This document shows positions 7,849 to 17,145 of a stretch of DNA of 39,328 bases, piece after piece. A program made the position numbers and the translations under genes. Under the pieces are notes generated by a model. It saw only the letters and a list, made by a program, of their open reading frames with translations, did not search any database and was not told where the DNA came from. The first letter of the stretch is position 1. The number at the start of each line of letters is the position of its first letter. Source of the stretch: an uncultured Pseudanabaenaceae cyanobacterium (lineage in GTDB: Bacteria > Cyanobacteriota > Cyanobacteriia > PCC-9006 > JAAUQQ01); assembly GCA_937949725.1 (NCBI GenBank), contig CALECT010000181.1, forward strand, positions 1 to 39,328, read 5' to 3'.

Positions 7849-10206
7849 TTAACCTAAACGACGCTCGATCGCATTCCCCCAAGTCCCGGCCATCTCCGCC
7901 ACGGAAGAATCAATCATGGGCTGGGCGGCTGTGGTCTGGACAGCCGTGATGGTGAGGCGATCGCCTTTGACCTGTCCCAGCTTCTGCCAGTTGCCTGCCA
8001 GGGTGCCATTGAGATGGGCTTCCCAGGCCGCAATGTTTTCAGCCGCAACGCTGATGATGATGCGGGCTCCCCCTTCAGCAAAGAGAAGGCGATCGCCGCG
8101 CACGCCAGCCCCATCCAGCTGAATCTCAGCGCCTTTCTCCCCGGCAATGCAAGACTCCGCCAGGGCTACGGCCAAACCACCCTCCGCACAGTCATGGGCA
8201 CTGGCCACTAGGCCTTGAGCGATACCATCGCGGCAAGCCTTCTGCACCTTCGCCTCCAGGGCAAAGTCCACAATGGGCGGCATCCCAGCCACGGTGTCAT
8301 GGACCGATGCCAGGTATTCCGATGCCCCTAGGGTCACGCCACCGCTACTGTCATTGGATGCGGCACCCAGCAAATAGATTGCATCGCCCTCGTTTTTCCA
8401 GCCCTGACTGGCGATATGACCCAGATCTTCAATCAGTCCCACCATCCCAACCACGGGCGTTGGCCAGATGGGCTGGGGCTTGCCGTCGCTATCCAGGGTC
8501 TCGTTATAGAGCGAGACATTGCCACCCGTCACAGGCGTATCGAACTCGCGGCAGGCCTCTGATAGGCCCCGGCAAGCTTCGGCAAGCTGCCAGTAGCCAA
8601 TGGACTTTTCTGGGCTACCAAAGTTGAGGTTGTCGGTCACCGCAACCGGCTCAGCTCCCACACAGCTCAAATTTCGAGCCGCCTCAGCTACCGCCATCTT
8701 CGCGCCCTCGTAGGGATGCAGGTAGACATAGCGAGGGTTGCAGTCTAGGGTTGCCGCCACACCACGCTGGCTATTGACATCGGGATTATTCACTGGACGC
8801 AGACGCACCACAGCGGCATCAGCCCCACCGGGCATAAACACCGTGTTGTTCTGCACCTGGTGGTCGTACTGGCGATAGACCCAGCGCTTGGAAGCGATGG
8901 TGGGTGTATCCAGCAGCGTATTCAGCAGTTCATTCCAGCTCTTGCCCGCCACACCGCTCTCCGTTGCGCCGGGCAGGTCAGCCTCGCTCCACTTCCAAGC
9001 CGCTTGAGCATAGGCCGGAGGCTCATCGGGCAGCTCCCGCTTATAGATCGGCGTATTGTCTGCCAGAGCACTGGCAGAAACTTCTGCCGCCACTTCACCT
9101 TCAAACAGGATGCGGACAATGGGCTCCTCAATGACCTGCCCCGCAACCACCGCCTGTAATTCCCAGCGGTGGAAGATGTCGATTAGCTCCTGTTCCCGGC
9201 CCTTCTCCGCTACGAACAGCATCCGCTCCTGGGATTCGGACAGCAAATACTCATAGGGCACCATGCCCGCTTCACGCTCCGGAATCAGGTCCAGGTCCAG
9301 CTCTACACCCACGCCCCCGCTAAAGGCCATTTCCGAGGTTGAACAAGTCAGGCCCGCTGCCCCCATGTCCTGAGCTGCAACGACTGCGCCGGTCTTAAAG
9401 GCTTCGAGACAGGCTTCGATGAGGGATTTCTCCAGGAAAGGATCGCCCACTTGCACAGCGGGGCGATCGTCCATGGATTCATCGGTTAGCTCCGCACTGG
9501 CAAAGCTAGCGCCACCCATACCGTCACGACCCGTTGTAGAGCCCACATAGAGCACGGGGTTACCGATACCTGAAGCGCCAGCTTTGACAATGTCATCGGT
9601 CTCCATCAGCCCGATCGCCATGGCATTCACCAAGGGATTACCGCTGTAGGCCTTATCGAAATAAACCTCGCCCCCCACCGTGGGCACGCCCACACAGTTG
9701 CCATAGTGAGAAATCCCCGATACCACCCCTTCAAACAAACGCCGGGTCTTGGCATCTTCCAAATCACCAAAACGCAGGGAATTCAGCACCGCCAAGGGAC
9801 GCGCCCCCATGGTGAAAATATCCCGCAAGATGCCACCCACACCTGTAGCCGCACCTTGGAAGGGCTCCACCGCAGAGGGGTGGTTATGGGACTCAACCTT
9901 AAAAGCCAGACGTAAGCCTTCGCCGAAGTCCACCACACCGGCATTCTCACCAGGACCCACTAGGACGCGCTTTCCCGTCGTTGGGAACTGGCTCAGCAGC
10001 GGTCGCGAATTCTTGTAGCAGCAATGCTCTGACCACATAACCCCGAACATGCCTAGCTCAGCTCGATTGGGATGGCGCCCTAAGCGATCGCAAATGGCAT
10101 CGTATTCATCGGGCTTAATCCCCTCTGAAGCAATGACTTTAGGCTCAAAAGGAGCAGATGCATAATTCGCGGGAGCAGCGGCGGAATCGGTAGCAGACAT
10201 GGGCAT
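7849..10206 (-). CDS. purL: Phosphoribosylformylglycinamidine synthase subunit PurL
   Basis: This 785-residue small-type PurL converts FGAR to FGAM using ATP and ammonia from the separate PurQ glutaminase, bridged by Pur[19 protein letters not shown] contains the catalytic histidine region (H61). [27 protein letters not shown] at about 104-130 is the conserved nucleotide and magnesium site, and [15 protein letters not shown] marks the next AIRS-type core. The second half repeats the fold ([32 protein letters not shown]). The length is normal for the small form. ATGs at 10206 and 10200 are both possible starts. purQ and purS are not in the window. It lies upstream of purF on the same strand with a 457-base gap. 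Confidence 0.97.
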   Translation of the reverse strand: MPMSATDSAAAPANYASAPFEPKVIASEGIKPDEYDAICDRLGRHPNRAELGMFGVMWSEHCCYKNSRPLLSQFPTTGKRVLVGPGENAGVVDFGEGLRLAFKVESHNHPSAVEPFQGAATGVGGILRDIFTMGARPLAVLNSLRFGDLEDAKTRRLFEGVVSGISHYGNCVGVPTVGGEVYFDKAYSGNPLVNAMAIGLMETDDIVKAGASGIGNPVLYVGSTTGRDGMGGASFASAELTDESMDDRPAVQVGDPFLEKSLIEACLEAFKTGAVVAAQDMGAAGLTCSTSEMAFSGGVGVELDLDLIPEREAGMVPYEYLLSESQERMLFVAEKGREQELIDIFHRWELQAVVAGQVIEEPIVRILFEGEVAAEVSASALADNTPIYKRELPDEPPAYAQAAWKWSEADLPGATESGVAGKSWNELLNTLLDTPTIASKRWVYRQYDHQVQNNTVFMPGGADAAVVRLRPVNNPDVNSQRGVAATLDCNPRYVYLHPYEGAKMAVAEAARNLSCVGAEPVAVTDNLNFGSPEKSIGYWQLAEACRGLSEACREFDTPVTGGNVSLYNETLDSDGKPQPIWPTPVVGMVGLIEDLGHIASQGWKNEGDAIYLLGAASNDSSGGVTLGASEYLASVHDTVAGMPPIVDFALEAKVQKACRDGIAQGLVASAHDCAEGGLAVALAESCIAGEKGAEIQLDGAGVRGDRLLFAEGGARIIISVAAENIAAWEAHLNGTLAGNWQKLGQVKGDRLTITAVQTTAAQPMIDSSVAEMAGTWGNAIERRLG

Positions 10207-10369
10207 CGAAGAATCTGAAGACGGGTTCGATAGGTTCTGGAACTCGACAGTTTATGCCCAGAATGCGATCGCCCCGCGTGACAGGTCCAATTCTATCGGT
10301 CGGTTGGTTAGCAGAAGCAATCGCGTTGCAGAACGATAGCCAAACGCTCCAGACATCTAGCGCTTCTGG

Positions 10370-11302
10370 CTACTGAACAGCTGCTGAATCCCCTGAGAGA
10401 GGCTCAACCACGTTGAAATAGCGGTAATCAATGTAGCGATCGCCATTCTTCGTGTCATAGATCATGTCCACAAAGCGATGGCCCCAGCGAATATCTCGCA
10501 CGGCATAAACATAGCGAGCATGGAGTGGCTGCATCACTGTCTCATCCAAGCCGCTGAGGGAAACCACGATGGCGGAACGCCGCTGCTCTAGAGATTCAGC
10601 AGTGGCTTCAAATAGCGGACTCTGATCATCAATCGGATGCATCACCGTCCAACCCAAGCTGAATCGAGGTGTTTCATTTCGCACTAGGGGAAGCTCGTAG
10701 AAATGCCGCATCCGCTGCCCCTCTAGGGAAATCTCATCCTGGATCAGATACACCTTGAGCGTCGCTTCCAAAATCTGATTACGGCGACGGTTCGCAGTGC
10801 GAAACATTAGGGTGGGGATACCGTTATAGGGCTCCACTACAGCGATTTCACTAAAGGTTACTCGCGCATCAGATTGGGAAAAACGCGCAAAGGCCAGACC
10901 CGTAATCATGGCAATGCTGAGGATGCTCACCATGGCCTCAATCGCCACTACGGCATTGGTATAGAGCGTCGTCGGATACATGGCCCCATAACCAATGGCA
11001 CCTAGGGTTTGGACGCTAAAGAAAAACGCATCGGCAAACGACCCCAGTTCTGCATTTTCAATCGCCCCCGGCTGGGCTAAATAGGCCAAGGCAAACAGCG
11101 CATTAACGATGCCGTAAGCTGCCGTCAGCAAGAGGAAAAACAGCCGCCAAGGCAGCATCAACAGGAGATGGTAGGGATCTCGCCAGTAGTTTTGCCACTC
11201 GCCCAAGCCTTGAATTTCAAACCGCCCCGCTTCGGCCCTGAGGTGAACAATATTTGGCAGGGCAAACCAGTCTTTCAAACCTGAGGGGCGAGGGTCAGTC
11301 AT
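10370..11302 (-). CDS. Inward-rectifier-type (Kir) potassium channel
   Basis: A 310-residue membrane channel. It has an amphipathic N-terminal slide-helix region (WQNYWRDPYHLLLML), a first membrane helix around residues 49-76, a pore helix, a selectivity filter and a second helix around 116-140. After that comes an all-beta cytoplasmic domain. The filter is TLGAIGYGAMYP (99-110): the GYG core for K+ is intact, but the following residue is Ala where KirBac1.1 has Asp. The C-terminal part (RVTFSEIAVVEPYNGIPTLMFRTANRR, WTVMHPIDDQSPL) is typical of the IRK domain. It should conduct K+ across the plasma or thylakoid membrane. It lies between ctp and purL but with gaps of about 160-200 bases, so it is probably transcribed alone. 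Confidence 0.88.
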   Translation of the reverse strand: MTDPRPSGLKDWFALPNIVHLRAEAGRFEIQGLGEWQNYWRDPYHLLLMLPWRLFFLLLTAAYGIVNALFALAYLAQPGAIENAELGSFADAFFFSVQTLGAIGYGAMYPTTLYTNAVVAIEAMVSILSIAMITGLAFARFSQSDARVTFSEIAVVEPYNGIPTLMFRTANRRRNQILEATLKVYLIQDEISLEGQRMRHFYELPLVRNETPRFSLGWTVMHPIDDQSPLFEATAESLEQRRSAIVVSLSGLDETVMQPLHARYVYAVRDIRWGHRFVDMIYDTKNGDRYIDYRYFNVVEPLSGDSAAVQ

Positions 11303-11504
11303 GACGAACAGCAGGCTTCGAGGAGCCTGAGCGTATCAGTAAATTTTATGTCGCATTAGATTGGTGCCACTGCAATGACATGGCGCTATGTCCCAGGGCA
11401 AAGCAACGAAGCCTCAATAGACCAATCGACTTCTATGGCCTTCGCAGCCAGTGTCTTAGCGGCCAAAAAGACGCAGCACAGGGAAGCATTCCCCCGCAGA
11501 ATTT

Positions 11505-12827
11505 CTAAGAGTTACCTAACGAATCGACAGATGCAGCAGTTTTAACCTGCTTCTTTAGCACTTCTAGTGCCTTGGCATATTGGGGGTCTTCCACCGTCCC
11601 AATCAGCTCACGGTTCTTGCCCAGGATCTCCCGTTCCTCGTCGCTGAGTTCATGGACCACATCAGGGGCAATGCCTTCTTTGTTAATGTCGGTTCCATTG
11701 GGCGTGAGGTATTTGGCAATGGTAACTGCCAAACCCGACCCATCACCTAGGGGACGAACGGACTGCACCAGCCCTTTTCCAAAAGTTTGAGTTCCCACGA
11801 GCTGAGCCCGATCATTATCCTGGAGCGCACCGGACAGAATTTCACTGGCACTAGCAGACCCACCATCCACCATCACAACCAGGGGAAGATCCGTCAGAGA
11901 GCGACCATTGGCCTTTTCTAACTCAGCAGTGCCTCGGCGATCCACGGTGGAAACAATGGTGCCTCGATCCATCCACATGCGAGCGATTTCAATACTGGAG
12001 TAAAGCAAGCCACCCGGATTGGAGCGCAGGTCGAGAACATAGCCATCTACGTCTTTGCTTTCTAGATCCTTAATGGCGTCGCGCATCTCGCTGGCGGCAT
12101 TGGCATTGAACTGGTTGAGGCGGATATAGCCGACGTTGAGGCCTTGGTCGCGGCGCTCGCTGTACTTAACGGGGTGAATTTCGATGCGATCGCGGCGAAT
12201 CGTAAAGTCAATGCTCTGACTGCTCTTAGCCGCTCCCTCTGCTTTCTCTTGGCTATCCCGCCGAATCGTCAGGATTACGCTGGAGCCCACGGGACCACGG
12301 ATCAGCTTCACCGCATCATCAGTCGTCATCCCTTCAGTGGGCGTCCCATCCACCTTCGTGATCACATCGCGGGACTGAATTCCCGCTTCAAAAGCGGGAG
12401 TATCTTCAATGGGAGCAACGACAACCAGCTCCTTCGTCTCTTCATCCTGGCTCAGCTGAATGCCCACCCCGGTTAACTCACCAGAGGTGTCGATCTTCAT
12501 GTTGCCGTATTCACTGGGGTCCATGAAGCGGGTATAGGGATCCCCTAGCTTCTCCAGCATCTCGCGGATCGCTTCATAGGCTGCTGGCTTATCCGTATAT
12601 TCCTGATCGAGATAAGCCGTGCGGACTTCGCGCCAGTCCACTTGATTGAAGGTGGCATCGACATAGTCATGGTCGATGATCTGCCAGACTTCGTCGATCA
12701 ACTCCTGGGGATTGTCCTGGAAGAAAGCTTCTCCCTTAGACCAGCGCAGACCGCTACCAGCCAGGGTTGCAGCCGCTGCCATGGCTGCAACAGCACCGAT
12801 CGCTAGCTTGGTCTTGGAAATTACCAT
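11505..12827 (-). CDS. C-terminal processing protease, S41 family (CtpB/CtpC type)
   Basis: A 440-residue periplasmic or lumenal serine protease. The N-terminal stretch at residues 8-26 is a signal peptide or membrane anchor. The N-terminal helical domain has the segment WQIIDHDYVDATFNQVDW. A PDZ domain spans about 112-192, and YIRLNQF and LDLRSNPGGLL (265-275) are protease-fold motifs. GGSASASE holds the nucleophile S326, and K351 in TFGKG is the general base, giving the Ser-Lys dyad with the family's 25-residue spacing. The N-terminal domain resembles cyanobacterial CtpB/CtpC more than CtpA, the enzyme that matures the photosystem II D1 protein. The exact paralogue needs a tree. It is on the same strand as ispG, 302 bases downstream of it. 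Confidence 0.92.
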   Translation of the reverse strand: MVISKTKLAIGAVAAMAAAATLAGSGLRWSKGEAFFQDNPQELIDEVWQIIDHDYVDATFNQVDWREVRTAYLDQEYTDKPAAYEAIREMLEKLGDPYTRFMDPSEYGNMKIDTSGELTGVGIQLSQDEETKELVVVAPIEDTPAFEAGIQSRDVITKVDGTPTEGMTTDDAVKLIRGPVGSSVILTIRRDSQEKAEGAAKSSQSIDFTIRRDRIEIHPVKYSERRDQGLNVGYIRLNQFNANAASEMRDAIKDLESKDVDGYVLDLRSNPGGLLYSSIEIARMWMDRGTIVSTVDRRGTAELEKANGRSLTDLPLVVMVDGGSASASEILSGALQDNDRAQLVGTQTFGKGLVQSVRPLGDGSGLAVTIAKYLTPNGTDINKEGIAPDVVHELSDEEREILGKNRELIGTVEDPQYAKALEVLKKQVKTAASVDSLGNS

Positions 12828-12893
12828 AGAGCCACGAGAATAATTAAAGGTCTAGACGCGATTATCAGCTAGGGCTAAGCGCAAGTCCTTCTC

Positions 12894-12899
12894 AGTATA
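12894..12899 (-). promoter_or_regulatory. Candidate -10 box of the ctp gene
   Basis: TATACT on the minus strand matches five of six bases of the TATAAT consensus. It is 67 bases upstream of the start codon. The -35 position (ATGTCG) matches poorly, so this is tentative. Confidence 0.25.
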
Positions 12900-13073
12900 A
12901 TTGAGGGATCCGCATCCGACATGGAGAAGTCTTGATATAGACCACAGACTGTAATCTCTTTGTCGGAAGATAACGTCCAGAGATTAGCGATGTTTACAGT
13001 TGTCTCCCACTGCGGTCCGGATAGTCCTGACTGAGCGAGGTTCCAGTTTCTAGGCGCTGAACTGAATAAGTCA

Positions 13074-13099
13074 AAGGCTGCCATTCCAGGAGCAGCCTT
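13074..13099 (-). terminator. Probable terminator of ispG
   Basis: On the minus strand AAGGCTGC pairs with GCAGCCTT (8 bp, 10-base loop) 30 bases after the ispG stop, followed by TGACTTATT. The tail is only moderately U-rich. Confidence 0.5.
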
Positions 13100-13129
13100 C
13101 AATGCCATCAATCGTCATTGATAGATGAT

Positions 13130-14413
13130 TTAAACCACCGCCGCTTCCTTGGCGGCCTCGGGTTCAACCCAGCGATCGTCGGCCTTAATCAAATTGATCA
13201 ATTCCTCAACGCCCTCTGCCTCAGGCACTCGCTTGATCTCTTCGCGACCGCGATAGAGCGAGATGAAACCAGGGGTCTTACCCACATAGCCATAGTCCGC
13301 ATCGGCCATCTCACCGGGGCCATTAACAATGCAGCCCATCACTGCAATGTCCAGGCCCACTAAGTGGTCCGTGGCGTTGCGGACTTTATGGAGCACTTCT
13401 TCTAGGTTAAACAGCGTCCGGCCACAGGAGGGGCAGGCCACATATTCCACCATGGTTTTGCGCAACCCCAGGGCTTGGAGAATGCTATAGCAAACCGGAA
13501 TTTCCTTCTCGGGCGCTTCAGTCAAAGAAACGCGGATGGTGTCGCCAATGCCCATGGCCAGTAAGGTGCCGATGCCTGCGGTGGACTTGACGCGACCATA
13601 TTCACCATCTCCAGCTTCAGTAACGCCGAGATGCAGGGGATAATCCATGGCTTCGGCATCCATGCGAGCCACCAACATGCGATAGGCCGCTAGCATCACG
13701 GGAACCCGCGAGGCTTTCATGGAGATGGTCAAGTTATAGAAGTTGAGATCTTCGCAGATGCGAATGAACTCCAGAGCAGATTCCACCATGCCCTCGGGAG
13801 TGTCGCCATAGGTAAATAGCATGCGCTCAGAGAGGGAGCCGTGGTTGACCCCAATGCGCATGGATTTATTCTGGTCGCGCAACGAAACCACGAGGGGTTC
13901 TAGGGTCTCGCGAATTTTGTCGCGAATCTCGTCAAATTCCGTTTGGCTGTATTCCGTGCGATCGTCTTGGGCCTTCTCGAAGACATAGAGGCCAGGGTTG
14001 ATGCGTACGTTATCCACATGCTTGGCCACTTCCAGGGCAATCTTCATGCCGTTGTGGTGAACATCAGCTACCAAAGGTACATCTTGGTAAGTTGCTTTCA
14101 GCTTGGCCTTAATCTTGGCCATGGCCTTGGCATGGCCCAAGCTAGGCACCGTCACCCGAACAATTTCACAGCCAATTTCATGGAGACGACGGATGCCCGC
14201 AGTTGCTCCGTCAATATCTAGGGTGTCTTCATTGATCATGGATTGCACCACCACTGGTGCATCACCGCCAATGGTAATGTTGCCCACCGGCACGGGGCGG
14301 GTCTTGCGACGGCGAATGGTGGTGTCGAAGTCAGCGGCATCGACCGCGGAGGATGCATTGTTCACAATGTTGTTTGCTGCACTCGCAGCATCGGAGGAAG
14401 AAAGCGTCTGCAT
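13130..14413 (-). CDS. ispG: 4-hydroxy-3-methylbut-2-en-1-yl diphosphate synthase (ferredoxin-type IspG/GcpE)
   Basis: This 427-residue iron-sulfur enzyme reduces MEcPP to HMBPP in the methylerythritol phosphate route to isoprenoids, including chlorophyll side chains and carotenoids. [17 protein letters not shown] and [14 protein letters not shown] open the TIM-barrel domain. The [4Fe-4S] ligands are visible as C327 and C330 (ACPSCGRT), C361 ([10 protein letters not shown]) and E368. It lacks the large insert of the plant-type enzyme, as is usual in cyanobacteria. The frame can be read from a TTG at 14419, but the ATG at 14413 gives the MQTL start typical of cyanobacterial IspG. It is transcribed away from the chemosensory operon. 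Confidence 0.96.
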   Translation of the reverse strand: MQTLSSSDAASAANNIVNNASSAVDAADFDTTIRRRKTRPVPVGNITIGGDAPVVVQSMINEDTLDIDGATAGIRRLHEIGCEIVRVTVPSLGHAKAMAKIKAKLKATYQDVPLVADVHHNGMKIALEVAKHVDNVRINPGLYVFEKAQDDRTEYSQTEFDEIRDKIRETLEPLVVSLRDQNKSMRIGVNHGSLSERMLFTYGDTPEGMVESALEFIRICEDLNFYNLTISMKASRVPVMLAAYRMLVARMDAEAMDYPLHLGVTEAGDGEYGRVKSTAGIGTLLAMGIGDTIRVSLTEAPEKEIPVCYSILQALGLRKTMVEYVACPSCGRTLFNLEEVLHKVRNATDHLVGLDIAVMGCIVNGPGEMADADYGYVGKTPGFISLYRGREEIKRVPEAEGVEELINLIKADDRWVEPEAAKEAAVV

Positions 14414-14968
14414 ACCCAAAGAATGACCGAAGCCGTGACGAATGACAGTAAGCCGTTAATCGCCTAAGAACAGCACTTATTTCATGAATAAACAGTGCGA
14501 ATCATAGAAAATTAACCTTAGTACTAACCTTGCCATAGATTAGGAACCCTTTGGAGGTGCCAGCCGCGATCGCCCTGGAAGAGCTTCGTTTCTCCCATGT
14601 TTCTTTGAGCTAGCCCAGCGCACTTGCGATCGCAATCTATCGTTGATATCGCCTTGCCTTCTATATTTGTTGCCTAGAGAGCTGTAATAACAGTCACCTT
14701 TATAGGGCGTGAGCGCCGAATTCCAAATTGCAAGACCGGGCGCGATAACGGTTGTCCAATGACTCCAGCAGCCTCACAGATCCATAGCCTGACCCGAAAG
14801 CTCCCGGATAAATGGAGCAGGGTTCCGCTGAAGTTTCTCCGCAAATCTCTCACCCTCTGTTTCGCTTCGGTATAGATCTTTACGTGCATTCATCTATGTC
14901 GGTCCAGGGGTAGTGCTGGGCATCATAGAGGATAAGAGATTCAAACGCTCGACTAAAGTGTGGAAGCT
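14414..14968. other. Divergent intergenic region between ispG and the chemosensory operon
   Basis: These 555 bases must hold promoters for both directions. A TATGAT-like -10 for ispG lies on the minus strand at 14501-14506, about 90 bases from its start, with only a weak -35. Two HIP1-like sites lie near 14567 and 14624. A 71-codon minus-strand frame (14674-14889) has no recognisable homology and is not called. No RNA gene was recognised. Confidence 0.4.
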
Positions 14969-16177
14969 ATGATGACGGCCGGTGGACGATCCCTAGCGCC
15001 TGTTGAGATCAGCGATTTCGACATGGACAAGCAAATTCGCTTGTTCAAGTCTCTCAAACAGTTGCAACTCACAGGTCAATTGTTGCTCGAAGGGCAACGC
15101 GACCAGTCTTGGCGGCTATACCTCTACATGGGGCGTATTGTCTATGCCACTGGCGGTAGCCACCCCGTGCGCCGCTGGAAACGAGGGCTAGCCAGTAGCT
15201 GCCCCCGTTTGGTGTCAGCCCCCATGACCCTCACGCCTCCTCCCGAAGATAAGCCTGAAGATGATCTCAGCCGATGCTGGGAATATCAGATGCTGTACCA
15301 ATGGGTCAGCCAGGGCAAACTCTCCCGTGAGGAAGCCAGCAAGGTTATTCGCAGTATCACCGTCGAGGTGCTCTGTGATGTGGCTCAAGCTCAGCATGTG
15401 ACCTATCAGGTCAAGTCTGACACCACGCCTTCAACCAAACTGACGCTGATTGATGCAGAACAGGCTGTGGCGGAAGCCCATAAGGTCTGGGAGAACTGGA
15501 AGACGGCTCGCATTGCCGACCGCTCTCCCAACTCTGTCCCTGTGATTCGTCAGCCCCAGCAGCTCAAGGAAAAAACATCCCAGTCCGTCTATCAGGTGCT
15601 GAGTCGCTTGTTGGATGGACAGCAGAGCCTACGGGATCTGTCAGTGAAGATGAAGCGAGATGTTACTGAGGTAACTAGATCGCTTCTGCCTTACATCCAA
15701 CTGGGCCTCATTGAGCTAGTGGAAGTGCCGGATCTTCCCGGCCCTAGCTTGCCCAAGACTCCCAGCGATGACACGCCTACGGTTCCTGAGCTGCGTCCCT
15801 TGATTGCCTGTATTGACGATAGCCCCTTCATTTGCCAAAGCATGTCGAAGGTGTTGACCCAGGCGAACTATCGCTTCGTGGCTGTCAATGACCCCTTAAG
15901 GGCGATCGCAGTTCTCCTAGCCCGCAAGCCTGATCTCATCTTTTTAGATTTGGTTATGCCCAATGCCAACGGCTATGAAATTTGTGGTCAGTTGCGGAAG
16001 CTTTCATTTTTCCGTGATACCCCGATTGTCATTCTCACGGGGCATGATGGCATTGTGGACAGAGTGAGAGCAAAACTCGTTGGCGCCTCCGAATTCCTAT
16101 CCAAACCTGCCGATGCGGACTCCATCTTAGAAGTGATTCGCAAGCATCTACATGAAGCTGCGGTTCCAACGGCCTAA
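14969..16177 (+). CDS. PATAN-REC response regulator (PilG/PixG/PatA type)
   Basis: A 402-residue two-domain protein. The N-terminal PATAN (DUF4388) domain begins around residue 15 with LFKSLKQLQLTGQLLLEGQ and continues through LYLYMGRIVYATGG. The C-terminal receiver domain starts near residue 275 (LIACIDDSPFICQSM), with phospho-acceptor D327 in LIFLDLVMPNANGYE and the conserved lysine in FLSKPAD. It would be phosphorylated by the CheA encoded downstream. Relatives (PixG, PilG, PatA) set the direction of phototaxis or cell patterning and contact the type IV pilus motor. The frame is open from a GTG at 14960, but GGAAG lies just upstream of the ATG pair at 14969/14972. It heads the gene cluster, 110 bases before the CheY-like gene. 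Confidence 0.9.
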   Translation: MMTAGGRSLAPVEISDFDMDKQIRLFKSLKQLQLTGQLLLEGQRDQSWRLYLYMGRIVYATGGSHPVRRWKRGLASSCPRLVSAPMTLTPPPEDKPEDDLSRCWEYQMLYQWVSQGKLSREEASKVIRSITVEVLCDVAQAQHVTYQVKSDTTPSTKLTLIDAEQAVAEAHKVWENWKTARIADRSPNSVPVIRQPQQLKEKTSQSVYQVLSRLLDGQQSLRDLSVKMKRDVTEVTRSLLPYIQLGLIELVEVPDLPGPSLPKTPSDDTPTVPELRPLIACIDDSPFICQSMSKVLTQANYRFVAVNDPLRAIAVLLARKPDLIFLDLVMPNANGYEICGQLRKLSFFRDTPIVILTGHDGIVDRVRAKLVGASEFLSKPADADSILEVIRKHLHEAAVPTA

Positions 16178-16287
16178 ATCGCTAGCTTCGAACTGACCGG
16201 GCTTTTATTATCTGTGCCCAGTGAGCTAGGTGAGCTCGTGAGTTATTTATTCCCCCTGCAAATCTCCCATCTTCCGAGGTTAATTCC

Positions 16288-16653
16288 ATGAGTACTGCGC
16301 TAATCGTCGAGGATTCCCTCACTGAGGCTGAAATCATTTCTAGCTGCTTGAAGCAAAGCGGCGTCCAGGTGCTGCTGGCAGGCAGTGGCGAAGAGGCCAT
16401 GGAAAAGCTCAATAGTGCCTCTCCTGACATCATCATCCTGGATGTTGTTCTACCGGGTCAGAGTGGCTTTGAGCTCTGCCGGGCTCTTAAAGCCGAGAGT
16501 AAAACTAGTGGGATTCCAGTCCTGATGTGTTCCACAAAGGGCAGCGATATGGACAAGTTCTGGGGCATGAAGCAGGGTGCTGATGCCTATCTGTCCAAGC
16601 CCATTGACCAGAGTGAATTCATTCGCACCGTCCAAGGTTTGATGAGCAAATAG
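16288..16653 (+). CDS. CheY-like single-domain response regulator (PilH/PixH type)
   Basis: A 121-residue receiver domain with no output domain. The acidic pocket is E8-D9, the phospho-acceptor is D52 in IIILDVVLPGQSGFE, the switch Thr/Ser is in LMCSTKG, and the lysine is in YLSKPID. The segment WGMKQGADAYL is typical of PilH-type regulators. GAGG lies 8 bases before the ATG. It follows the PATAN-REC gene and is followed at once by a very strong terminator, so these two regulators may form their own short transcript. It probably modulates pilus motors or acts as a phosphate sink for CheA. Confidence 0.92.
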   Translation: MSTALIVEDSLTEAEIISSCLKQSGVQVLLAGSGEEAMEKLNSASPDIIILDVVLPGQSGFELCRALKAESKTSGIPVLMCSTKGSDMDKFWGMKQGADAYLSKPIDQSEFIRTVQGLMSK

Positions 16654-16694
16654 TCATTGCTTCAGCCTATTTGAAGTCGGTAAAAGGTCACTTG

Positions 16695-16741
16695 AAAGAA
16701 GCCCCTCTTCCTAACAAATTTAGGAAGAGGGGCTTCTTTTT
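16695..16741 (+). terminator. Very strong Rho-independent terminator after the pilH-like gene
   Basis: A perfect 19-bp stem (16695-16713 with 16721-16739) over a 7-base loop, rich in G/C in the middle (GCCCCTCTTCC) and ending in a run of five T. It is the most stable hairpin in the window and lies 41 bases after the pilH-like stop. Confidence 0.93.
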
Positions 16742-16883
16742 GGCCTTATATCAGAGCCATGAAATCCGTACATTTACCTCTTCAAAGGTCACTAAAAAGT
16801 CTTGAAAAGACTCATATTTTGGTGGATTTACAGACTCCTAAATCCGTTACTCCAGAAAATCTTTTGGGAATTCTACTAATAGG

Positions 16884-16909
16884 AAATAGGCGGTTTATAT
16901 ACCCTATTT
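16884..16909. promoter_or_regulatory. Dyad around a TATA-like box upstream of the pilI-like gene
   Basis: AAATAGG and CCTATTT form a 7-bp inverted repeat with a 12-base spacer containing TATATA. This layout fits a promoter covered by an operator, but the start of transcription is not known. Confidence 0.3.
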
Positions 16910-17130
16910 TCACCAGGCCTTCACCCCCTGGCGATCGCAGTTCAACTTGGCTTAGAAATTGCCCGAGGGTACTGGTCTCTCAATACCAACATTGCAGCCC
17001 CGCAATGCTTCCTGAGCTAGTCCATGCCAAGCCATGAACGCTTTGCCTTACTAAGGTGATCCCACTCGCTCTCTGCCTATTCCGCATAGAACGGTGGAAA
17101 CAGCCCGATTAACCCTCACCCATCCCTCGC

Positions 17131-17136
17131 AGAGGA
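17131..17136 (+). promoter_or_regulatory. Shine-Dalgarno site for the GTG-started pilI-like gene
   Basis: AGAGGA ends 9 bases before the GTG at 17146. No in-frame ATG gives a complete CheW domain, so this site supports the GTG start. Confidence 0.55.
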
Positions 17137-17145
17137 ATCGAGACC

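Larger units (their letters stand above)
12828..13129 (-). other. Intergenic region between ispG and ctp
   Basis: No gene is seen in these 302 bases. They contain the likely ispG terminator (13074-13099) and, closer to ctp, a possible -10 element: TATACT on the minus strand at 12894-12899, 67 bases before the ctp ATG. No good -35 box accompanies it. Confidence 0.45.
16654..17145 (+). other. Intergenic region splitting the chemosensory cluster
   Basis: These 492 bases contain the terminator at 16695-16741 and a small dyad AGTCTT-GAA-AAGACT at 16798-16812. A second dyad, AAATAGG (16884-16890) with CCTATTT (16903-16909), encloses a TATATA. The region is A/T-rich to about 16915. It probably carries a second promoter, for the CheW-receptor-CheA part. 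A 92-codon frame at 16759-17037 shows no family features. Confidence 0.5.

Noticed and set aside
14674..14889. A 71-codon minus-strand frame upstream of ispG
   Set aside because: No homology pattern and no ribosome site; it lies in the region expected to hold divergent promoters.
16759..17037. A 92-codon plus-strand frame between the pilH-like and pilI-like genes
   Set aside because: No Shine-Dalgarno site, no recognisable fold and A/T-rich promoter-like content; more likely non-coding.
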